DNA from: an uncultured Holdemanella sp.
Lineage (GTDB): Bacteria; Bacillota_I; Bacilli_A; Erysipelotrichales; Erysipelotrichaceae
Direction of reading: 5' to 3'
Assembly: GCF_934772795.1 (NCBI RefSeq)
Contig: NZ_CAKVMR010000098.1
Span: forward strand, 1-5,032
DNA: 5,032 nt
Position numbers and translations under genes: made by a program. Shown here piece after piece: positions 1 to 4,979 of the stretch (position 1 is its first letter; each line of letters begins with the position of its first letter). The notes below the pieces were generated by a model, which was given only the letters and a program-made list of their open reading frames with translations, was not told where the DNA came from and did not search any database.

Positions 1-75
1 GTAGAGCCGTATACGAGACCCGTACGTACGGTTCAACGGGAGGGGCGATAATTTTATTTTATCCCTCTACCCTAT
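1..75 (+). mobile_element. 3' end of a group II intron (domains V and VI)
   Basis: This is the catalytic 3' tail of a self-splicing retroelement; the 5' part and any reverse transcriptase gene lie outside the window. Domain V is at 4-34. The lower helix 4-11 pairs with 27-34 and carries the AGC triad (5-7) with its G-U pair. A two-base CG bulge is at 25-26, a 4-bp upper helix pairs 12-15 with 21-24, and the loop is 16-20. At 31 nt it is slightly shorter than the usual 34. Domain VI follows: 38-40 pairs with 70-72 and 41-44 with 63-66, leaving A69 unpaired as the likely branch-point adenosine. A69 is 7 nt from a 3' end at 75, which closes with AT and so fits the AY rule for group II 3' ends. 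The 3' exon would begin TTACCCAAACAG, the antisense of the mnmE tail. The intron therefore lies antisense to mnmE. The domain V call is firm; the exact boundary is inferred, and I cannot assign the class. Confidence 0.85.
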
Positions 76-1400
76 TTACCCAAACAGAACTTAGAGAATA
101 AAGTATCTAATAAGTCTTCTCTATGCACTTCACCTAAGATTTCTTTTAAGTGATCATGTGCAGCTTGAATATCAATCTCAATTAAGTCAGGCTCTACCAT
201 CATATCCATAGCTTCCTTGGCACGCAACATGTCTTCTTTGGCTTGATTCAATAAACCAATTTGACGCTCATTTGAAAGTAGTGGATCTTCCTTTAATAAA
301 TCTTCTTGATATAAGTTTTCTAAGGCATCAATCAATGGTTGAATGTCTTTGTTGGCAGCCGAAATCCAAATGCCATCCTTATCAGCTTCAGTTTTATCTA
401 ACTTATTATAGATAATTAAACGCATCTTATCTTTTGTCAGTTCTAATAATTGTTTATCTTCTTCATCCAACTCTTTAGATCCATCAAAGACTAAAAGAAC
501 CAACTTGGCATCTTTTAATTTTTCTTGACTCTTCTCAATACCAATCTGTTCAATCTTATCACTGGATTCACGAATACCAGCAGTATCAATTAAATTCAAT
601 TGAACACTGCCAATATGAATTTGACCCTCCACCAAGTCTCTTGTCGTACCCGCAATATCTGTAACGATGGCTTTATCTTCTTCAAGAAGTGCATTTAATA
701 AGCTAGATTTACCAACATTTGGCTTACCTACAATAATGGTATCAATCCCTTTTTTTAACATTTGACCCGTTTGTACACGAGCAAGAATACGATCAATCTT
801 GGTTAACCATTCGTTAGTTTTTGGAAGTAAATCATTCGTCGTTAATTGTTCAACATCTTCATATTCAGGATAATCAATATTTACTTCGATCTGCGCAATA
901 ATATCCATTAAATCATCAATCAAAGGCTGTAGTAGTTTTTTTACACTTCCTTTAATTCCATGAATGGCCATACTAGCTGCCGTATTATTACTTGCCTCAA
1001 TCATATCTTGAACGGCTTCAGCCTGCGATAAATCAATTCTTCCATGATAGAAGGCGCGTTGCGTAAATTCTCCTGGTTTGGCAAGATCGGCTCCAGCACT
1101 TAATACCATTGATAAGATTTTACGAGTAATAAAAGTTCCACCATGACAATTGATTTCGACAATGTCTTCGCGTGTATATGTTTTTGGAGCTCTAAAGATC
1201 GAAATTAAAACTTCATCAACAGGATTTTTGTCTGCATCTATAATAAAACCATAATGAATTGTATGACTTTTCGCATCCATGATATTACGGTCAAAGATTT
1301 TTTGAGTGATTTCAATAGCCTTGTCACCACTTAAACGAATGATGGAAATGGCACCATCCTGCAAAGATGTGGAGATGGCCGCAATTGTATTTTCAAACAT
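72..1400 (-). CDS. mnmE: MnmE (TrmE), tRNA uridine-34 modification GTPase
   Basis: MnmE works with MnmG to install the carboxymethylaminomethyl (or aminomethyl) group on C5 of wobble uridine 34 in tRNAs reading NNA/NNG codons. It uses methylene-tetrahydrofolate, and GTP hydrolysis drives the reaction; the enzyme is cytoplasmic. The 442 residues match the family's usual length of about 450. Residues 1 to about 115 form the folate-binding domain, with CHGG at 85-88. A helical domain from about 116 is interrupted by the G domain (about 215-370): P-loop GKPNVGKS 225-232, G2 region GTTRD 251-255, DTAG 272-275, NKLD 332-335, SA 347-348. The protein ends in FCLGK, the conserved C-terminal C-x-G-K motif with the functional cysteine, so it is full length. 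The start is backed by AAAGGAT at 1415-1409. The stop TAG (74-72) and the last base of the Lys codon lie inside the inferred intron end. mnmG, its common neighbour, is not visible. Confidence 0.97.
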   Translation of the reverse strand: MFENTIAAISTSLQDGAISIIRLSGDKAIEITQKIFDRNIMDAKSHTIHYGFIIDADKNPVDEVLISIFRAPKTYTREDIVEINCHGGTFITRKILSMVLSAGADLAKPGEFTQRAFYHGRIDLSQAEAVQDMIEASNNTAASMAIHGIKGSVKKLLQPLIDDLMDIIAQIEVNIDYPEYEDVEQLTTNDLLPKTNEWLTKIDRILARVQTGQMLKKGIDTIIVGKPNVGKSSLLNALLEEDKAIVTDIAGTTRDLVEGQIHIGSVQLNLIDTAGIRESSDKIEQIGIEKSQEKLKDAKLVLLVFDGSKELDEEDKQLLELTKDKMRLIIYNKLDKTEADKDGIWISAANKDIQPLIDALENLYQEDLLKEDPLLSNERQIGLLNQAKEDMLRAKEAMDMMVEPDLIEIDIQAAHDHLKEILGEVHREDLLDTLFSKFCLGK

Positions 1401-1408
1401 TGTTAAAC

Positions 1409-1456
1409 ATCCTTTCTTTCTTAGTGTATTTTATCATAAAAGATGTATAATGTCTT
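1409..1456 (-). promoter_or_regulatory. mnmE promoter and ribosome binding site
   Basis: Read on the minus strand, a -35 box AAGACA (1456-1451, 4/6 to TTGACA) is followed after 17 bases by TAAAAT (1433-1428, 5/6 to TATAAT). This would start transcription near 1420. The Shine-Dalgarno AAAGGAT is at 1415-1409, 8 bases before the ATG. The -35 shares base 1451 with the -10 of the divergent tsaC promoter, so the two promoters occupy the same DNA. Assigned by consensus matching only. Confidence 0.5.
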
Positions 1457-1467
1457 AGACAGAGGTG
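1446..1467 (+). promoter_or_regulatory. tsaC -10 box and ribosome binding site
   Basis: A perfect TATAAT lies at 1446-1451 with TG immediately before it. No good -35 is seen at 16-19 bases upstream. Transcription from it would start near 1458, downstream of the first in-frame ATG (1443), so that ATG would not be in the message. AGAGGTG at 1461-1467 lies 5 bases before the ATG at 1473 and fixes the start there. The leader would be only about 15 bases. Confidence 0.55.
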
Positions 1468-1472
1468 CAAAC

Positions 1473-2069
1473 ATGAAAGAATATACAAAAAATCAAGTAC
1501 ACGAAGTAGCGTGTGCATTTAATGAACATAAAATTATTGCTCTTCCTACAGATACAGTATATGGAGTAGGTGTTAAGTATGGAAATTTAGACGATTTAGA
1601 ACGATTAAAACGCGCAAAACATCGTCCGGAAACAAAGCCAATTCCTATGATGGTTTCAAATGTGGAACAAATGAAGCAAGTTGCGTTAGTGGATGAAAGA
1701 ATTGAAAAGATTGCCAATCAGTTTTTACCGGGCGCATTAACTTTAGTTGTCAAAGTGAAGGAGAGTGTAGATCCAGCATACACAAATGGCTTGAGTACGA
1801 TTGCGATTCGTATTCCCGATGAAAAATTTATTTTAGATGTGATTGATGAATTGAATTGTCCAATCTTAGTCACAAGTGCCAATCAGTCTGGAGAAAAAAC
1901 AGCACTCACAAGTGATGATGTGTATGAACAATTGCCAAAAATAGATGGTATCGTACTTGGAACGTGCAAAGCTTTACAGGCGAGTACAATTGTAGATTGT
2001 ACAAAAGAAAATCTACAAATTCTACGACCAGGACCTATCTCTTTAGAAGAATTAGAATCCGTATTATAG
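1473..2069 (+). CDS. tsaC: TsaC/YrdC-type L-threonylcarbamoyladenylate synthase
   Basis: This enzyme makes L-threonylcarbamoyl-AMP from threonine, bicarbonate and ATP. TsaD with its partners (TsaB/TsaE in bacteria) transfers that group to adenosine 37 of tRNAs reading ANN codons (t6A). The 198 residues form one YrdC-fold domain, matching the short TsaC form (about 190 aa); the C-terminal domain of the longer Sua5/YwlC form is absent. Family motifs appear in order: PTDTVYG 25-31, KHRPETKP 49-56 (nucleotide-binding K and R), PGALT 86-90, RIP 113-115, TSAN 134-137, STIVD 171-175 and RPGPI 185-189. An in-frame ATG at 1443 would add 10 residues, but it overlaps the -10 box and lacks a good ribosome site. 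ATG 1473 with AGAGGTG is preferred. The gene is divergent from mnmE, another anticodon-loop modification gene. The family assignment is firm. Confidence 0.95.
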   Translation: MKEYTKNQVHEVACAFNEHKIIALPTDTVYGVGVKYGNLDDLERLKRAKHRPETKPIPMMVSNVEQMKQVALVDERIEKIANQFLPGALTLVVKVKESVDPAYTNGLSTIAIRIPDEKFILDVIDELNCPILVTSANQSGEKTALTSDDVYEQLPKIDGIVLGTCKALQASTIVDCTKENLQILRPGPISLEELESVL

Positions 2070-2112
2070 AAAAAACACCCAGAACCCATGTTGTAGGGCA
2101 TAGGTCAGGGTG
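2070..2112 (-). terminator. Minus-strand intrinsic terminator-like hairpin
   Basis: Read on the minus strand, a hairpin is followed directly by six T (2075-2070). The outer stem pairs 2076-2080 (CACCC) with 2108-2112 (GGGTG). The inner stem pairs 2084-2090 with 2099-2105 with one C-A mismatch, around an 8-base loop. On the plus strand nothing T-rich follows, so this is not a normal tsaC terminator. It could stop antisense transcription into tsaC or end a minus-strand transcript from the gap. No annotated minus-strand gene lies upstream of it. Confidence 0.5.
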
Positions 2113-2125
2113 CATACGAACACAT

Positions 2126-2146
2126 CTAGAAGTAGTATGCTTCTAG
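2126..2146. repeat. Perfect inverted repeat (CTAGAAG / CTTCTAG)
   Basis: Arms CTAGAAG (2126-2132) and CTTCTAG (2140-2146) pair perfectly. A further G-U and A-U pair gives a 9-bp stem with a 3-base loop (2135-2137). No T-tract follows on either strand, so it does not look like a terminator. It lies in the tsaC 3' untranslated region if transcription runs on to the terminator at 2221-2250. Function unknown; possibly an mRNA 3'-end stabiliser or part of a small RNA. Confidence 0.5.
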
Positions 2147-2220
2147 CAGTTAACTTAGTATGTTACTCTGAATTGGGTAAGGTTCAATATTTTGGATTTA
2201 AATTTAAACATATTTGAAAT

Positions 2221-2250
2221 GATGTCGATTTTATTTGGCATCCTTTTTTT
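2221..2250 (+). terminator. Probable intrinsic terminator of tsaC
   Basis: GATGTC (2221-2226) pairs with GGCATC (2237-2242), with one G-U, across a 10-base loop. C2243 and a run of seven T (2244-2250) follow. The AAA at 2217-2219 can also pair with the first T bases. The stem is short but the geometry fits. It lies about 150 bases past the tsaC stop, leaving an unusually long 3' untranslated region. Confidence 0.55.
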
Positions 2251-2255
2251 CTTGG

Positions 2256-2310
2256 TTTCAAAAAGTGTCAGACTGTTAAATGATTCGTGTTTCTTTTTGG
2301 AAATTTTTTT
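2256..2310 (+). terminator. Possible second terminator, AT-rich stem
   Basis: TTTCAAAAAG (2256-2265) pairs with CTTTTTGGAA (2293-2302), including one G-U, and a seven-T run follows at 2304-2310. The loop is long (27 bases) and the stem is mostly A-T, so termination would be weak. It may act in tandem with the hairpin at 2221-2250 to insulate the GH3 promoter. Confidence 0.25.
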
Positions 2311-2314
2311 CTAA

Positions 2315-2332
2315 ATCAAATTATAGTTTGAT
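2315..2332. promoter_or_regulatory. Operator-like palindrome ATCAAA-N6-TTTGAT
   Basis: The perfect 6-bp arms ATCAAA (2315-2320) and TTTGAT (2327-2332) flank TTATAG. The right arm overlaps the likely -35 box of the GH3 gene. The centre carries a perfect minus-strand TATAAT (2325-2320). Its size and position suit a dimeric transcription factor site, but no regulator gene is visible and the site matches no consensus I can name. In AT-rich DNA a 6-bp palindrome can arise by chance. Confidence 0.3.
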
Positions 2333-2356
2333 AATTCGATGACTTAACATTATTGT
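2328..2356 (+). promoter_or_regulatory. Promoter of the GH3 gene
   Basis: TTGATA (2328-2333, 5/6 to TTGACA), a 17-base spacer and TATTGT (2351-2356, 4/6 to TATAAT) predict transcription starting near 2363. That gives a leader of about 24 bases before ATG 2387, containing GGAGGA (2375-2380) 6 bases from the start. An alternative -10, GATAAT (2330-2335), has no convincing -35. The cre-like box overlaps the chosen -10 and start point. Confidence 0.5.
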
Positions 2357-2367
2357 AAGCGTATACA
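2354..2367 (+). promoter_or_regulatory. Catabolite-responsive element (CcpA cre site)
   Basis: TGTAAGCGTATACA matches the Bacillus-type cre consensus TGWAARCGYTWNCW at every defined position but one (A in place of T at position 10). It has TGTA/TACA arms and the central CG expected for LacI/CcpA-family operators. It covers the end of the -10 box and the predicted start of transcription, where CcpA bound with HPr-Ser-P would repress. This fits a sugar-hydrolase gene. A dedicated LacI-family regulator could use the same type of site. Confidence 0.65.
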
Positions 2368-2386
2368 GAATAATGGAGGAATTAAA

Positions 2387-4789
2387 ATGAACAAACCAAG
2401 TCAAAGAGTCAAGGACATCTTGGCTAAAATGAGTTTAGAAGAGAAGGCCATTCAATTATCATGTATCATGCCAAGTATGGCACTGAATCGAGGTGTATTC
2501 TCAAAAGAAAAAGCTGAAGAATCTATGCCACAAGGTGTAGGTCGTATGACACAATTCGCGACAGGATTTGTGGGTGGCGCAAAACAAGCGGCACAAGGCT
2601 ATAATGAAATTCAAAAATATGTGATTGAAAAAACAGGTTTACCATGTATTATTCAAAATGAATCCAGTTCAGGGCTAGTGGCAGCAGATGCCACAATTTT
2701 CCCAGTACCAATCGCTTTAGCCGGTACTTTTGAACCAGAATTATCGTATAAGATGGGAAAAGTTTTATCGGATGAAGGAAAGGCCATTGGAGCTCACTTT
2801 ATGATGAGCCCAGTAGCGGATATCAGTCGTGATTCAAGATGGGGTCGTGTCGATGAAACATTTGGAGAGGATCCATTAGTGGCTGCTCGTTTCACAAGTG
2901 AAGAAGTGCATGGAATTCAAGGAGATGACTTCACAAAACGCTGTGGTGCTTTGGCAAAACACTGGGTTGGCTATGGAGCTAGCGAAGGTGGAGTCAATTG
3001 TGCAACCATCAACATCGGTGAGAAAGATTTATTTGAAGTCTATGCCACACCATTTGCGGCAGCCATTAAAGAACATGATATGCAAAGTATTATGGTTACA
3101 TATTCAGATATTGACGGATTACCTATGTCTGTTAATCCAAAATGGACACAAGATGTATTACGCGATAAATTAGGCTTTAATGGAATTGCCGTATGTGACG
3201 GACACTCTATCCCTCGTGTCATCCAGACGCAAGGCATGTATGAAGATCGTGCAGAACTTGCAGGAGCGGCATTAAAGGCAGGAATCGATTCAGATACAAT
3301 GACAACAACGGTGTATAACCATATTGTAGAGGGTGTAAAAAAAGGTGTTGTCGATGTGAAAGATTTAGATGCCTGTGTATTAAGAACGCTACAAATGCGC
3401 GAAGAGATGGGACTATTGGATGATCCATATATTGATTCAGAAAAAGCGCAAGCTGTATTTGATGATCCAAATGCGGATGCATTATCGGAAGAGATTGCGA
3501 CAAAATCCGTTACATTATTAAAGAACAATGGAGTTTTACCTTTAGATAAAAATGTAAAGAAAGTAGCTGTAGTCGGACCATTTGCGACAAGATTATCTTG
3601 TTTATTTGGAGGCTATGCCTATCCAGCTATGATGGGCTCTTTCTTACAGATGGTCGTAGATCCAGAAGTCGCAACAAAAATGGAAGGTTTTGCCGAATTT
3701 GCGAAACAAATGTTTGACATTGATGCCATGAAGGCAAAAATGTTTAAAGATCCTTCTTTGTCTTTTGATGAAAACTTTGATAATTACTTAAGAGAAACAC
3801 TCCATGTGACAAGTTTATCTGAAGCTATTCAAAATGAGCTAAATGATGTTGAAGTTGTAAGTTATGGAAAATCGATGAATACAGACGATTGGCAACAACG
3901 TATTGATGAAGCTTTAAAAGTATGCGAAGAAGCCGATGTAGTCATCTTAGGAGTTGGTGAAGTAACGGGACAAGGAAAAGATGCGACAAGCGGAGAAGGT
4001 ATCAACCATCCAGATTTAACATTGCCTTTCCATCAAGAAGAATTAGTCAAAGCTGTATCTAGTTTAGGTAAGAAAACAATTATGGTATTGTTCAATGGTC
4101 GTGCTTTAGCTTTGGGTGATGTAGAACCTTGTGTAGATGCGATTGTAGAAGGCTGGTATCCAGGTCCAGCAGGCGCAAGACCTGTAGCACGTGTATTAAG
4201 TGGTGATGTGAATCCAGGTGGACGTTTACCAATCACATTCCCAAAAATTTCTGCACAATGTCCAATTTATTATGGCACAAAAACAGGTAGTGGATATCTA
4301 TCTTTCACAAAGGGCATGCCACAAAAAGAAGCCAGTGTCATGCAGCCGCTATATCCATTTGGTTATGGCTTAAGCTATTCTTCATTTAGTATTTCAAATC
4401 TTACTCATGATGTATCCGTAAAAACAGGTGATAGCTTTAAAGTGAGTGTGGACGTAGAAAATACAGGTGCAGTGTATGGTGAAGAAACTGTACAAGTCTA
4501 TTTCCATTCTTTACAACCAACTATCAATCGTCCAGTGATGGAACTTAGAGGATTTAAAAAGGTGGCATTAGAACCAGGACAAAAGAAGACACTCGAATTT
4601 ACATTTGATACACGTCAATTTGGTTATTATAATGCTCACAATGAATTTGTGATTGAACCAAGACCTCAAGCTATTTTTGTAGGACATAACGCTAGTCAAA
4701 TCAGTGAATATGGAAGAATTGAATTTACAGGGGAAGTAAAAGAAAACTTACATGATCGTGTATTTGATTTTAAAGTCGAAGAAAAATAA
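2387..4789 (+). CDS. Glycoside hydrolase family 3 enzyme, likely beta-glucosidase/beta-xylosidase
   Basis: GH3 enzymes are retaining exo-hydrolases that remove beta-linked glucose, xylose or similar sugars from non-reducing ends. The 800 residues show the full GH3 order. The (beta/alpha)8 domain (about 10-345) has RDSRWGRVDETFGEDP 148-163, KH 191-192 and the nucleophile region GFNGIAVCDGH, making D271 the predicted nucleophile. The alpha/beta sandwich domain (about 370-625) has TLLKNNGVLPL 376-386, and E537 in SGEGIN 535-540 is the likely acid/base. A fibronectin-III-like domain (about 660-790) begins after PFGYGLSYS 657-665. No signal peptide or membrane segment is present, so it acts in the cytoplasm on imported glycosides. 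Oddities are Gly instead of Trp after D271, Asn-His where BglX has Ser-Arg after the acid/base (539-541), and a Met-rich insert at about 412-475. Start: ATG with GGAGGA 6 bases upstream. Family firm; substrate unknown. Confidence 0.92.
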   Translation: MNKPSQRVKDILAKMSLEEKAIQLSCIMPSMALNRGVFSKEKAEESMPQGVGRMTQFATGFVGGAKQAAQGYNEIQKYVIEKTGLPCIIQNESSSGLVAADATIFPVPIALAGTFEPELSYKMGKVLSDEGKAIGAHFMMSPVADISRDSRWGRVDETFGEDPLVAARFTSEEVHGIQGDDFTKRCGALAKHWVGYGASEGGVNCATINIGEKDLFEVYATPFAAAIKEHDMQSIMVTYSDIDGLPMSVNPKWTQDVLRDKLGFNGIAVCDGHSIPRVIQTQGMYEDRAELAGAALKAGIDSDTMTTTVYNHIVEGVKKGVVDVKDLDACVLRTLQMREEMGLLDDPYIDSEKAQAVFDDPNADALSEEIATKSVTLLKNNGVLPLDKNVKKVAVVGPFATRLSCLFGGYAYPAMMGSFLQMVVDPEVATKMEGFAEFAKQMFDIDAMKAKMFKDPSLSFDENFDNYLRETLHVTSLSEAIQNELNDVEVVSYGKSMNTDDWQQRIDEALKVCEEADVVILGVGEVTGQGKDATSGEGINHPDLTLPFHQEELVKAVSSLGKKTIMVLFNGRALALGDVEPCVDAIVEGWYPGPAGARPVARVLSGDVNPGGRLPITFPKISAQCPIYYGTKTGSGYLSFTKGMPQKEASVMQPLYPFGYGLSYSSFSISNLTHDVSVKTGDSFKVSVDVENTGAVYGEETVQVYFHSLQPTINRPVMELRGFKKVALEPGQKKTLEFTFDTRQFGYYNAHNEFVIEPRPQAIFVGHNASQISEYGRIEFTGEVKENLHDRVFDFKVEEK

Positions 4790-4814
4790 GAATGGACCCA
4801 GAACAAGAAATGGC

Positions 4815-4870
4815 TTGCCCTCTGCTTTACAATAATAGTTGTTGATGTATTATTGAGAAGAAAGAGGCAA
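4815..4870. repeat. Long imperfect hairpin downstream of the GH3 gene
   Basis: CAATAATA (4830-4837) and TATTATTG (4848-4855) pair perfectly around a 10-base loop. CTTT (4825-4828) pairs with GAAG (4857-4860) after an A-A mismatch. TTGCCCTCT (4815-4823) pairs with AGAGGCAA (4863-4870) with one bulged C. In total about 20 pairs form. No T-tract follows directly; T6 comes at 4886-4891, after a small CAAAT/ATTTG stem (4868-4880). It may protect the GH3 mRNA 3' end, help termination, or be a leader structure of the next gene. Confidence 0.5.
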
Positions 4871-4889
4871 ATCGGTATTTGTGAGTTTT

Positions 4890-4929
4890 TTGAATTCAAC
4901 ACAAAATCCTCTTTGTGTTGTTCAATTTT
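4890..4929 (+). terminator. Probable intrinsic terminator after the GH3 gene
   Basis: CAACACAAA (4897-4905) pairs perfectly with TTTGTGTTG (4912-4920) around a 6-base loop. TTGAA (4890-4894) pairs with TTCAA (4921-4925) after a two-T bulge, giving about 14 bp. Four T follow (4926-4929). The stem is long but AT-rich and the T-run is short, so efficiency is uncertain. Confidence 0.5.
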
Positions 4930-4946
4930 CCTCCCGTTGATAATAT
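4918..4946 (+). promoter_or_regulatory. Possible promoter of the last gene
   Basis: TTGTTC (4918-4923) and TAATAT (4941-4946) are 17 bases apart, each matching sigma-A consensus at 4/6. Transcription would begin near 4953. The -10 overlaps the left arm of the TTGATAA/TTATCAA palindrome, which would suit an operator. Weak; read-through from the GH3 gene is an alternative. Confidence 0.3.
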
Positions 4947-4970
4947 CATAGAGTTATCAAATAAAGGAGG
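4930..4970 (+). promoter_or_regulatory. Nested inverted repeat covering the ribosome site of the last gene
   Basis: TTGATAA (4937-4943) and TTATCAA (4954-4960) are perfect inverted arms separated by 10 bases. Just outside, CCTCC (4930-4934) is the exact complement of the Shine-Dalgarno GGAGG (4966-4970), with 2 and 5 unpaired bases between the two stems. If transcribed, this would form a 12-bp stem hiding the ribosome site. If transcription begins near 4953, the left arms are absent from the RNA and the inner palindrome is better read as a DNA operator. Confidence 0.4.
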
Positions 4971-4979
4971 CAATGAGCC

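Noticed and set aside
2070..2112. Hairpin after tsaC as its own plus-strand terminator
   Set aside because: The T-run lies only on the minus-strand side; the plus strand continues GCATACG after the stem.
1964..2146. 60-codon plus-strand frame overlapping the end of tsaC
   Set aside because: It is out of frame with an intact, conserved TsaC, has no ribosome site, and its Arg/Thr/Ile-rich translation looks like frame noise.
2070..2310. T-box, 6S RNA or known riboswitch in the tsaC-GH3 gap
   Set aside because: No conserved T-box sequence, no 6S-like long closed bubble and no riboswitch core that I could recognise.
3040..3528. 162-codon open frame on the minus strand inside the GH3 gene, plus a shorter one at 3219-3503
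   Set aside because: It lies wholly antisense to strongly conserved GH3 coding sequence, has no ribosome site I can see, and its low-complexity Ser/Thr/Ala-rich translation resembles no known protein. It is a codon-use shadow.
4792..4845. 17-codon frame starting just after the GH3 stop
   Set aside because: It has no clear ribosome site, no recognisable sequence, and it runs through the hairpin 4815-4870.
4881..4940. 19-codon GTG frame that could be a leader peptide
   Set aside because: The nearest AAAGAGG is 13 bases away, the frame crosses a terminator-like hairpin, and it has no run of regulatory codons.
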